From Eudorina sp. 2006-703-Eu-15 (lineage: Eukaryota; Chlorophyta; Chlorophyceae; Chlamydomonadales; Volvocaceae), in contig BDSI01000001.1 in the NCBI GenBank assembly GCA_003117195.1, positions 930,001-994,000 on the forward strand: DNA of 64,000 nucleotides, in the 5' to 3' direction. Shown here piece after piece: positions 50,088 to 61,000 of the stretch (position 1 is its first letter; each line of letters begins with the position of its first letter). The translations under genes were made by a program, and so were the position numbers. The notes beneath the pieces are model-generated. The model saw nothing but the letters and a program-made list of their open reading frames with translations, was not told the origin of the DNA and made no database searches.

Positions 50088-51200
50088 CTATCGGTATATG
50101 GGCTGAACTGGTACAGCTGGGTAGGCGCTCTGTGGTGGCACGTTATACGCCGTCGCCGCTGGTGGCCATTGCGTGGCCGCCGCCGGTGGCCATTGCGTGG
50201 CCGCCGCCGGTGGCCATTGCGTGGCCGCCGCCGGTGGCCATTGCGTGGCCGCCGCCGGTGGCCATTGCGTGTTACCTCCGGGGTGGCAGGCGGGCACGGC
50301 GGGGACCGTCATGCCCGGAGCTGCCCCGGGGTACGGCGCCGCCGCCATGGGATACCCGCCGGGGTACGGCGCCGCTGCCATGGGATACCCGCCGGGGTAC
50401 GGCGCCGCTGCGTACGGCAGTGCAGGTGCCGCTCCATGGTAACCACCGACATGCGGCTGGGCGTTCGGCGTCCAGCTGAGGGACACGGAGATGAAGCCGC
50501 GCTGCTTGTGCTTCTTGCCCACAACGGGGACTTGTTGTCGGTCGGTGCCCGCTTGGCGGGCACGGGCCAGGGAGAAGGTGGCGGTGCCGATGAGGTCGTC
50601 CCGACCCACGTCCTCATCCTGGGGGCACAGACGGGACAATGAATTAGACCTGGTCACGTAGATGCTACATACGCAGGGTGCCTACAGTACTGTATGGTTA
50701 GTACGCACCATCTGGAACCCCGGCAAAGGCAGAAGGCTTGGTGCATGGCAACAATACCAGCACGTGTGCCGTACCTTAATCTGCACCTCGACGTCGTTTT
50801 CGTTTATTAGGTTGAACTTGAAGGTCTCATTCCAGACGGGATTGCGGCCACCATCCTTGGCGGTTCGGGTTCGGAACGTCTGGCCGCCCACGCTAAGTAT
50901 GCAGTAGGGGTCCTGCCTGGGGGGTTTCGAAACGAGTTGGGAACGATCGCCATGACGTTAGGTTGTGAAATGATAGGTATGAACGCGGTGTCGTAGCTGC
51001 TTGCTGTCCTATCGATGGCCGTCTGATAAGTCAGGGGCTTTGACGCAAGCGCGGCAAAGGTACGGTTATACAAGTGCTGCACATTTTCGCATGTTCACCA
51101 ATAAGAGTATGCTGTGTACTCACTTGCCCAGCCAGTCCTTGTCCTTCAGGTCTTTCGCATACTCCAACGTCACAGACATCGCGCCTGCTGAGAGGGCCAT
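50088..51200 (-). CDS. C2-domain protein with TQWPPAAA and PYPGGYPMAAA repeats (C2-B)
   Basis: Exons 51200-51124, 50916-50775 and 50618-50088 give 249 aa. The C2 domain (about residues 5-125) starts ALSAGAMSVTLEYAKDLKDK and has KQDPYC, NPVWNETFKF and DEDVGRDDLIG as acidic loop motifs. The tail carries three PYPGGYPMAA-type repeats and five perfect TQWPPAAA repeats (24-bp DNA units, about 50160-50275). SRC2-like plant C2 proteins pair a C2 domain with a Gly/Tyr/Pro-rich tail and associate with membranes; function here is inferred from that likeness. It is very similar to C2-C, and both read in the same direction. An inverted-repeat element sits about 115 bases upstream of the start codon. Confidence 0.88.
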
Positions 51201-51681
51201 TCTGTTCTCTCGAGTATATAGTCAGGTCTCAATTATGAATTTGGTACGAATTAATATATATATATTGCAATTGGATTAATGTCAGTGTAACCTTGTCGAA
51301 ATTGCTCAGGGTTTACCGTATTGCTACTTTGTTTCCGCGATTGAAAAGTTCGTGATGGCAGGAAAAGTGGCTTTGAAATTTTTACGTGATTTGAGATATT
51401 CGCGACGAACTCGGCAATAATTTGCAGATATTGAACATTAATTCGGGACAGGCCACGAACTCGAAGATACGGCACGCGAGATAGCACGACTGGCTGTGCC
51501 AATGCCATGGCCGTAATAAGACAGGACCAATAGCGGCTTTGGCAACGGGAAACAGAGGGGCAAGTCTGTCGGGGGCCCCCGCTCGCCCTCGCTCAACACC
51601 TTTCGGTGGGCCCGCAGCATTCGGTGACATGCACGATGGTTGGCACGAATAATCGTAGCAGAAAACCCTTAAAAACATTTT

Positions 51682-51704
51682 TTCGGGGGGCTGCGCCCCC
51701 CGAA
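51682..51704. repeat. GC-rich perfect hairpin inside the inverted-repeat element
   Basis: TTCGGGGGGC and GCCCCCCGAA form 10-bp arms around the loop TGC. It lies inside the MITE-like element just before the polypyrimidine tract. Confidence 0.8.
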
Positions 51705-51734
51705 CCCCCCCATCTATTTGCATACAATACTCAA

Positions 51735-51897
51735 ATCTCTCTCCCCCTTTCCTCTTCCCTTTCCTCCCCTTTTTCCCTTCCCTCCCCCTTTTCCCTTCCC
51801 CCTCCCCTTTTTCCCTTCCCTCCCCCTTTTCCCTTCCCCCTCCCCCTTTTCCCTTCCCCCTCCCCCTTTTCCTACCCCTTTCCCTACCCCTTTCCCA
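51735..51897. repeat. Polypyrimidine minisatellite
   Basis: Repeats of TTTTCCCTTCCCCCTCCCC-like units, continuous C/T on the plus strand, within the MITE-like element. It creates Pro/Phe/Ser frames that are not genes. Confidence 0.85.
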
Positions 51898-52206
51898 GTA
51901 AAAAAAGGTCGTTCTTCGAGAATTGAGCCCGGAGGCAGTTTGCAAAGACCAAACTCATCAAAAAGGTTGCCCTGCCGACGTTTCGCTTACGGCGGATCCA
52001 TCTTCTTGCTTCATTGTAATATTAAGTAACATAATTAACAGGCCAAACAACGAAAAAGCTCCAGAATGTGAATTTTGCGGACATGGTTCCGGAGCTATAA
52101 ATTTTCGTGACACCCGCGCCCTCTGGCGACGCTGGAAATATTACGTGATACAATTCGTGACGCCCCTACGAATATTTGTATCGCGGAAACAAAGTAGCAA
52201 TACGGT

Positions 52207-54034
52207 ATAGCACGTTCGTTGATCAGATGTGAACTGCAGAGACTGAACAAGAAAATGTGATCGGTTGTTGTAATTCGAGGCTGAAATTGTACATTATTTA
52301 TAGGTTGATTCCGGAAGCTAAAAGTACGGACCTTGTAAGGCACAGGAAGCAGGCGATGGAGCGACGAGTAGCTGAGGTAGCTGCCCAACTGCAACGGGCT
52401 CTCTTCAGCATTCAGCGAGATAAGCAAAGCGATAAACAATTGTTTGGTCTCAATTGATATATTGTCGTCGTCTTCGCGTGGTCCGGACGTCCGGTCTTGC
52501 TGGTCGCGAATATCGTCGAGCATACCGTAACCCGCGGCCCGTCCCTGTTCGTCAACCTCTCGCGTTCAGGCTCTCGAACTCAGTCAGCAATAAATTTCAG
52601 TCCTCCTCAAGGTTATTACTTATTATGTTACTTTGTTACAGATGGGCCTGGAATTGGCCTTTTAGGACGCGAGTCCGAATCCGGACGGGTCCGGAAAATG
52701 TTCGGATCGGTACTGTTCGGTGTGGCATGGACGCGTGTTCCGCTCTCCGCCTGCGGTAAACTGCCCTAGCAACTTCACGCGTGTCGTCAACCAGGCGAGC
52801 GAGATGCCATCACCTACTGTTTCCTGAAACGGCGTTGCACCTGAATCAAGAAATGCGCTGAGAACATTCGGCAAGCGATGAACCAGACTACACACCCAGA
52901 GACGCACGTTGTAATTAGCAAAGCGCCGGACCTCCCCCGGGTCCTATGACTGCTCTCTTACATCGCCGGTCTATGAGTGTTGCTCACTTCAACACCTCAT
53001 ACTTGGAGCCTGGCCCCGGGGGACGAGTGCGATCTCCGACACCTGGCAAGCTTGGGAACGAGCCTTGCCGCACCGGGGCACACTCTCCCACCGCCAGCAC
53101 CACCACGGTCCGTCCTGACCCCTTCGAAGCCCACACCCAGGCCGGCAGACGGGCCATAACGGGGCGCTGATACCCTGACCTAAGCACCGTATGCACGGAT
53201 CGGACCGCAGCCGCGTACGACCAGATAGGTTGGCTGGTACGGCTACCTGTGTGGCCTGCTTCAAGCGTAGCACGGACACCGACGGGGTGGAGGCGCCGGG
53301 GCGTGAGAAACGTACGGATCCGCGCATACACATGCCCAGGGTCCCGTACCCGCGTGAACCAATGGGGATCCTCTAAACTTTAGCAACGGCTCCTATTACG
53401 TCATTTGCTAAGTATCCCCGTCTTTCGTGGCTGATGGTGCTCCATGAATCCTTGCATCGAAGGGTCCACCTTGTAACGGTTGCAGTCGAATGAAGCGCCG
53501 CCTCAGCCAGATGACGCCCTTTTCCTTGCGGCATGCGGCAATGACAGGAGGAGACGGGAGGTCGGCACGGTAGCTGAGAGGGTAAACACTACGTCCACAG
53601 GCATTTTTATGTTTCCATACTTTGGAGTTTGTTACACACGTTACGGCAAACTAATAACTTCAGCCGTCGCGTGTTCTGACGGCCACCAACCGTCCAACCG
53701 CCATGCATAGGATGAGCCGAAAGGCAATGAGCGATGCCCAGCCGACAAATCTGCTTCTCCCTCCCGCTCACACGTGCGGCTTACCATCGGTGGCCCGTGC
53801 ACAGCACAACCAACCAACCAACTAACCAACCCGCCCGAGCGCTCGCACCAGCTGTTGCCACTGGCGACATGCACAGCGTGCAGCGCATCGAACGACACAA
53901 CTCGACGTACCAGCCATGACCTCGAGTCCCCGATCCAGCATGAAACCGTCATCACCCACGCATACTATTCGTCTTCGGGATAACACAGATCAATCCACGC
54001 CGCCCCAAACCCCAAACCATGACACTCCCATGGC
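52207..54034. other. Intergenic region between the MITE-like element and C2-C
   Basis: No recognisable gene. At about 52350-52400 the sequence (GCGACGAGTAGCTG...GCAACGGG) resembles the region about 220 bases upstream of C2-C (about 55483-55520). This suggests the original C2-B upstream region continues on this side of the inserted element. A (CCAA)n run lies at about 53808-53832. Confidence 0.5.
53462..53481 (+). repeat. Solo LINE-tail-like motif GGGTCCACCTTGTAACGGTT
   Basis: The 20-mer occurs here and again at 56851-56870, with a one-base variant at 56827-56846. It resembles the 3' end of the LINE cluster read on the minus strand (GGTCCCCCTTGTAACCGTGA) and contains TGTAA. It is probably a relic tail of a related element or a conserved 3'-processing sequence. 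Confidence 0.4.
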
Positions 54035-55264
54035 CTATCGGAATGCCGGAGCAGATGGCCCTGGTACTGCTTGGTACGGTACGGCGCCTTGCGGCGGCAT
54101 GTGGTGCGCCGTCGCCGCTGGTGGCCATTGCATCGCAGCTGCGGCGGGCCATTGCGTGGTCACTGGTGGCCATTGCGCGTTCACTCCGGGTTGGTATGCT
54201 GGCATGGCCGGGAGCGGAGCTGCGGCGGCGGGGTACGGCGCCGCCGCCATGGGATACCCGCCGGGGTACGGCGCCGCTGCGTACGGCAGTGCAGGTGCCG
54301 CTCCATGGTAACCACCGACATGCGGCTGGGCGTTCGGCGTCCAGCTGAGGGACACGGAGATGAAGCCGCGCTGCTTGTGCTTCTTGCCCACAACGGGGAC
54401 TTGTTGTCGGTCGGTGCCCGCTTGGCGGGCACGGGCCAGGGAGAAGGTGGCGGTGCCGATGAGGTCGTCCCGACCCACGTCATCATCCTGGGGGCAGAGA
54501 GACGCAGGGGCATATGGACAGGGCTGTTGGGCTGGCTCGCACCCCATGTATAGTTGTTGCCGTACTTGCTTTGGGTTGGTTCTATCTCATGCCGTACTCG
54601 CTGTGGTGTCGCCTCAACCGCTGTGGGTTCGTTGATTCCATCTCTTACTTACGCACATCATGGAAACTCCGTACTCCAGGGAAGACCCTCGGCAGCCAAG
54701 CCGCGCCTCGCGCTCTTCGTTTTAACCCCCGGCCCCCAGTCCGTCCTACCTTGATCTGCACCACGACGTCGTTTTCGTATATTAGGTTGAACTTGAAGGT
54801 CTCATTCCAGACGGGGTTGCGGCCACCATCCGTGGCGGTTCGGGTGCGGAACGTCTGGCCGCCCACACGCAAGATGCAGTAGGGGTCCTGCCTGGGGGGT
54901 TCGAAACGAGTTAGTTGCAGAGTAGTTGTGCGGGAAGGAACTGGATGGCGATGAGTAGACCTTAAAAAGGCGCACTGCAGGGCGCCGAGTTTTACGTTTG
55001 GAGTCACGATCGACAGGAGTCAGTCCACGCAATCAGTCCACGCAATCAGTCCACGCAATCAGTCCACGCAATCAGTCCACGCAATCAGTCCACGCAGCTG
55101 GCCACAGTGACGTAGCTCGCAGCGAGCTCGTTGCTGAAGTCAGCCTGACATTTACACATCGATGTGCACACCATGCCTACAACGCACCTGCCAAACCAAT
55201 CCTTGTCCTTCAAGTCCTTAGCATACTCCAGAGTCATCGACATAACGCCAGCCTGCAGTGCCAT
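54035..55264 (-). CDS. C2-domain protein with Pro/Gly/Ala-rich tail (C2-C)
   Basis: Exons 55264-55188, 54891-54750 and 54487-54035 give 223 aa. The C2 domain starts ALQAGVMSMTLEYAKDLKDK and keeps the acidic loop motifs (RQDPYC, NPVWNETFKF, DDDVGRDDLIG). The domain from DDLIGTATF to SLSWTPNAQPHVGGYHGAAP is almost identical to C2-B. The tail has two PYPGGYPMAAAPYP-type repeats and diverged QWP blocks in place of the regular TQWPPAAA array. Membrane association through the C2 domain is expected from the family. Intron 1 holds a 13-bp minisatellite. It and C2-B are probably a recent tandem duplication; C2-A is the more distant paralogue. Confidence 0.88.
55021..55097. repeat. 13-bp tandem repeat in C2-C intron 1
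   Basis: CAGTCCACGCAAT is repeated five times, plus a sixth partial unit. It lies wholly inside the first intron (54892-55187); the corresponding C2-B intron lacks it. Confidence 0.9.
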
Positions 55265-58045
55265 TTAGAAACCTAACGGGTGTAGGGTGAAGGGTAACCG
55301 GGCTAGAGTGTACGGTCGGGCGGGTCGGGCAATGTACGAGTAAGATACTGTTAGGGCGCAATTGATGATCGCTTTAATTGTATTGTGATTTCATGTATGT
55401 GCGAAGTATGTCCAGGCTGACAAGAGTGACACGTTTGGATAAGGAGATTAACTTATTTATGATATACTGCACCGCGCATACGGCGACGAAGCGATGAGTA
55501 GCTGCGTAAATGCAACGGGCGACCGAAATCTTTTGTAAAAATTCCAATTAGAAGTTAGCCAATATTATCTTTTAGCTTTGCTTAGCTTGTGCCGCGTGGC
55601 CGTCTTCTCGCGCGGTTTGCATCTAGTGGTCAGTTATCGTTGCCTGCTCAGCGCTACAAAATCCATCGACATTACAAATGTTTCGGTTCATGCCTGTGTG
55701 CCAAAACGTTCCAACCCTCAACCGTGCCTGCGCGCCGCGTTCGCGTCGTAGGGCCACGCACCAATGCACGGGTCCGGAGCCGCGGGCCGTCGGGCCCCGG
55801 GCCCCCAAAATGCTTCTGCATGAACACCATAACGGATGGCTATGTACGATGGCGATAGCTGCAAGGTATTTTTCCGTAATCATCTGTGCTTGTCTGTATC
55901 TGGTGGTTGTTAAACGTCTCAACCATGGCTTGTCAGACCCCTGCTCATGCACCCTTATTAGCAGTTTAGCACTGGCCGCAGGTTGCTTTTTTAAATAAAT
56001 TATAATTAAAATTACTCACGTCCCAAACATTAGAACAAAGTGCTTCACGGGCACTCAAAACCCGGCGAGAATCGATTTATGGCAAATTCTTATCCTGCCC
56101 TGCCAGCTGTTTTCCAGACACCAAGAAGGGGCTGGAAACTTGCACACCTATCAACGCTGTCGCCGCCGTCGAGATGCCCCGCTCCACTGCGGCCGTGACC
56201 ACTGCTACTGCCGCCACTGGCGCTGTCATTCTGAATTGTTCGACAGGGTCCACTCAACCTCACCACACGCTCGGAAGCCTCTGCTGGATCCGCTGGGGTA
56301 GCCGCTCGAAGGCGGGGTTCAAGGTCAACGACGTGGCGGTCCTGTTCAGCTGCTGCCCCCTCGCGTCGTCGCTGTCCTTTTCGATGCCCCGCTGCACAAA
56401 GCCGCCCCTGCCCAGCAGCGCCGCCGTGTTGGGCTCCGAGACCAAATTACCGCCGCTGCTGTCGTGTTATTGATGTGACCGCCGCGGCTGCTGTAGGGGC
56501 TGATGCTGGCCGCGTTCCATCGAATCGATGGCGGCCAGCTTCGTCACCTTGAATCGACTCGCAGTCCTGAACAGCTCCTGGCGGTGAAGGATGGTGTGGG
56601 CTGTGATCATTGATCATTGATAAAATTATCAAACACTTTGGCCGTATGCAGCCCAGGGCCTCGCCGAAGCACGAGGCGCAGGAGGAGGAGAACCGAAGAC
56701 ACAGGCAAAAGAAGGAAGGGAAGGCGCCGAGTGGGAGCCAAAGGGTGCGAGAGGAACAGGTAATCACCCGCGGCCCACCATTAATGCTGCGATGACTGGG
56801 CCCGGTGGAACACCCGGTCGGGACTCGGATCCACCTTGTAACGGTTAGTCGGGTCCACCTTGTAACGGTTACTAAGAGAAAATGACTCACAAGTGGATTG
56901 GCTGACGATTGCGGTGCGGCCATGATTCGAGATCGTCTATGATGGCTCGCTGGCTGCGAGTGCGCTCGGATTCGATGTTCCAGGGCCGCGCGCAGTATGG
57001 TATGCGCACCACTACGCGCAACGAATCTTACTGTAAATCTTCTTAAATATATCTGACCACTGCCAGTGGGGTTAGAGGCGCCTCGGTCGGCACGTGCAGT
57101 TGATATATATGGCCGGAGGGTGACACCGCGCGACGACCCCGTTCAGCGCTGCAATGCTTATCCGGTTGTCAACCATGGCCCTTCCGGCTTGAAGACATGT
57201 AACTTGTAACCATTCAAGTAAACACAAGGATGGACGGGCGAGCTAGCCAGTTGACCAGCCGTGAACCTGCCGTGACGAGCGGACGAGCTTACGGCCCGAT
57301 GGACCGCGTCGAAGACCTGCGAGTTCGAACTAATATGAAGCGGAAGATGCGGTCACAATAAAATCACTACCTATATATGTACATTATTGTAAGGATGTTA
57401 CATGACCGCTGGTAGTTCTTGTCGTGACATCTAGCCGCCAACAGTTAACTCACAGTCTGAAATTCTGCATCTGGTATACTCATCTATATATGTAACCGAA
57501 ATATTTAGTTCGTTTGCTAAGATAGATGGCGCCGCATCTTCTATGCGAGCCGACCACAATAGACAATACGTCCAGGCTGTACGTCGTTATGACTATGACC
57601 TTCCTAACAACGCGCATCTACGATCTCTACGAGCCATTTGATTAACCATGATCCTTTATGTGTGAACTACATACTTTAACGATCGATGCTATGTGCGTTT
57701 TTATATCAGTGTCGGTGCATTGAACTTCCAGAGTTGTGTTAAAATGATCATGTCTTTGAATTCACAGGGCAATAATAACAGGAGGCTGCTAGGGTTATTC
57801 TTACGACAGCTGTCCGGGCAGCGAAGTTGTGCCGTACGTCAGTCGGCACAGGAAAAGCTGAGGTCAACGTAGATGAATGCATCACACCATGTGTACTGAC
57901 GTTAGTGATTTGCTGTGTGTGACGATGCGCCCAATGCTTCGCTGCTGTTGTACCCCTGTTGGTATGGAATAAATGGCCACCGTAGTGTGACAGCAATCCA
58001 TTGGGAGTTCGCCCAACGTCTCCTTGTTCGGGTGATTGTGCTTCA
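55265..58045. promoter_or_regulatory. Divergent intergenic region between C2-C and PDR-B
   Basis: About 2.8 kb upstream of both genes. Most is AT-richer than the genes. A GC-rich island at about 56160-56560 has overlapping open frames on both strands (Ala/Thr-rich on plus) that I could not connect to exons or a family; it may be a gene relic. Two copies of a LINE-tail-like motif lie at 56827-56870. No promoter element could be assigned. Confidence 0.5.
56827..56870 (+). repeat. Two tandem LINE-tail-like motifs
   Basis: Two copies of CCACCTTGTAACGGTT spaced 24 bases apart (56827-56846 and 56851-56870), each preceded by GGAT or GGGT. See the matching copy at 53462. Confidence 0.45.
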
Positions 58046-61000
58046 ATGACGGACTATAAGGAAGCTTTCGGGCCCCAGGTCCAAACGCTGGGGGTCGAGG
58101 GCGTGTTCGGAATCGTTCCGCAACGGGTAAGTGGATTTCAGGTCTCCTGAATCCATCAATGTGAGCAAAAGGGCTTCTCAAACTCCTAGCTTTCGCATTG
58201 CTTCCGAGGGACGCCCTGCACGTGAAGCTCAGCCCGCCATGCATTTGTATTGCGCAACCGGAAGAAAGACGGCTAATCTGTAAAACGGTTTGCGCATTTG
58301 TCCTGGGCCTTCGCCTACGAGGTGTCAATCCACGGCACGTAACGTCAGCAACACATAGCCAAGTCCAGGCTGGACCACCCTACGGTGTTCCTCCCGAGTT
58401 CCCGACCCCTCATCGGCCGTCAGGCGCCCTAAGCCCACCTGCGCACCCGACCCGCGGGCGTTGGTTCCTGGGCTCCCCCCCTTCCTGGGTTCCGTTCTTG
58501 TCTCATTTCAACCCTTTTCAACTGAACCCCCGGCCATCCCCCGTGCCCACCCCCAGGCCGCGTTCTCGGTCAAAGAGAATGACCTGCTGTCCCGCTTCTC
58601 TCGAGTGATGAGCTTGGAGCGCGGCTCCGCCGAGCTGTCGCGCCCGAGCGCGGCTCCGCCGGCCGGCATGACCGCCGACGAATTCGAGCTGCTGGAGGCG
58701 GCCGAGGAGGAAGCCAAGTTCAAGCGGCTGCGGCCGCTCAAGGACCTGGAGAAGCTGGACAAGCACCTGCAGGCGGGTCTGACGCCGTAGGCCGTACTAG
58801 CAGCTGTACTGCTGTCCCAGTACCGGAGGCAGCTGTAGCTGTGTGCCGCAACACAGTCGCCATGAGAAGCACACCCGCCGTAGGAAAGTTTAACAGGTCA
58901 CCTGCTCCCGTTCGCGGAGACGGGAGTGTCGCGAGTCTGTTGGCTTTCGTGACATATGCTGCACGCCCTGCACCGAAGTGGATTGCGCAATTAGGGGTTG
59001 AGGGTTGCATCAGCTGGCCTGCCGGTCGGTGTTCCGGAGGGGCCGGGGTCGTCGTCCCGGTTTCCCTGGGGTGGTGCGGATGTCGGGTGGTGGGACGTGT
59101 GCGCTGAAGGTAAGCGAGAGCCGTCAAGGGGTGCGGTGTTTAGAAACGAAACCCGCCCGACCGAACCCAGGCACAGATATACTTACCACATACCCTGCGG
59201 TGTGCGGTGTGATGTGGGGGGAACGGTCCCCTGACCTCAAGCGTCGCGCTTGCGTCGGCGTGCGTTCCGATCTGGGTGGGGTTTTGGGGTTCCGGCCGCG
59301 GCAGATGCTTGCTGACGCGGCCCCGCTCGATCCGGTTGACCGGGCCGATCTCACCCCCAATCCACAGGAGGCGGATAAGGCCCTGGCCGAGTCGGGCGGC
59401 TTCATTCTGGCCCTAGGCGCCAAGGTCAGGGAGTACAACGTGCCTCTGCCGACTGTGACAATCGAGGTGAGTCCGCGCCGGCGGCCGGGCGAAGGACGGG
59501 GGGTCCTCGGGCGCGAGCCGCAGGAACGGCGTACGAGGAATGCCTCGTCCCGCCAACCGGGGGGCGGGGGCTCCGCGCCGCCCCGCGCTCCCCCCCCCGC
59601 CCGCCTTGGGCTCCGGGGTTTGGAGCGCCGCAGTGCGGGCGAGCCCTTCAGGAGGCACGCTCTACCCGACTGCTGCCAAGCGTCCCAGGGGGGTCCCGCG
59701 GGTTCATTTCCTTCGCTGCGCTCTGGGTTGTGATGAATCAGACGCAGAACCCCCCGGCCGGCCTGCCGTCGGCTGCCTGGTGATGCCACTGCTGCTGCCC
59801 CCTGTGTAACCCCCTCGCCGTACAGTACCGCAACCTCACGGTCCGTACGGACGCGCTGGTGGGCTCCGCGGGTATCCCCACCGTCGGCAACTCCATCATG
59901 GGACTCGTACAGGTGTGTGGCGGGTTGAAATGGCGGGAAGGGATGAAGCACGGAAACCCCCTCCCGCTGCCAACGGCACCAACGGTATGCGCGGGGTCGC
60001 ACGGGCTGCTGAGCCGGAACAACATCAAAAAAAGTGCATTAGGGAACCGTGCGCAGTGCGGGATCCGTACCACTGCCGTGCGAGGCGCTCAGTGAGGTCT
60101 TGTGTCGGAAGGATTGACCAGCAGGGGGCGTCGTCTTGGAAGCGCCTTCGCTTGTGTATGCGTGTGTTCAGCGAAGAGGATCGAATTCAGCTCTATATCA
60201 ATTCCCGATGTGGCCCTCCCTCCCTCCCGCCCGCCCTCCCGCCCGCCCTCCCTCCCTGCCCGGCCCGGCCCGCAGCGGCTTCTGTGCATGAAGCAGCACA
60301 CCGTGGACCACGCCATCCTGGACAACCTGTCGGGGGTCGTCCGACCCGGCCGGCCCACGCTGCTGCTGGGCCCGCCCGGCTGCGGCAAGAGCACCCTGCT
60401 CAAGGTGCTGGCGGGCAGGTACCGCAACGGACCCAACCTACGGGTGAGTGGAGGCGGCGTGCCTACATACCTTCTCTTGTGCGCGCGCGTGGACTGACAA
60501 AAAGTCATACATGCCGTACAGTATCGCCGGTCCATTAGGAGTTTTTGACCTGACGTCCGTCGGCAAGAAAGGGCGCCTGAGGTGGTGCGATGGTCCGCGG
60601 CGCCATTCATTACCGCCCAGAGCTGTCGGCGCGCAGCCGGGTGCAGGCCGCCGTCGTCCGGGTGATAGGGGGAGTCCCAGCCAGAGATTTCTGGGCGCTC
60701 GTGTTTTTTCGCATTTCCGCAGATTTCGGGTGATCTGCTGTACAACGGCTACACCCAGAAGGACTTTGTCGTACAGAACACGACCGCCTACGTGGACCAG
60801 GTGAGGCCGGGGTGGGTTGTGACGGTATACAGCGCTGCGCTGTGGGGGGCGGGCGTGCACGCACACGAAGCCATGTGATGATGTCCGGCCCGTCACGCCG
60901 GCCTCTTGGATTTGTCTCTCTGCCCTTTGGAGAAGGGCAATGGACTGAAGGAGTCGGCCGGCTCGCGAGCGCACGTTACGAAATTCGTTCAAGATCACTT

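Larger units (their letters stand above)
51317..52204. mobile_element. Non-autonomous inverted-repeat element (MITE-like) with TA flanks
   Basis: The 26 bases at 51315-51340 are the exact reverse complement of 52181-52206. Taking the outer TA as target duplication leaves 24-bp termini starting CCGTATTGC. Tc1/mariner-type elements duplicate TA and have such termini. The interior (about 890 bp) encodes no transposase; it holds a GC-rich hairpin and a 160-base polypyrimidine tract. Because TA is self-complementary, the duplication cannot be proven from one copy. Confidence 0.6.

Noticed and set aside
51682..51704. Rho-independent bacterial terminator
   Set aside because: The hairpin is strong but no T run follows, and the DNA is eukaryotic; it belongs to the inverted-repeat element.
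52984..53333. Minus-strand frames of about 115 aa
   Set aside because: Two overlapping frames of similar length in different phases, neither with a recognisable domain; typical of GC-rich noncoding DNA.
56174..56473. 99-aa plus-strand frame as a gene
   Set aside because: Overlapping frames on the other strand are equally good, no splice partners were found and no motif is recognised. Kept only as a GC-rich island.
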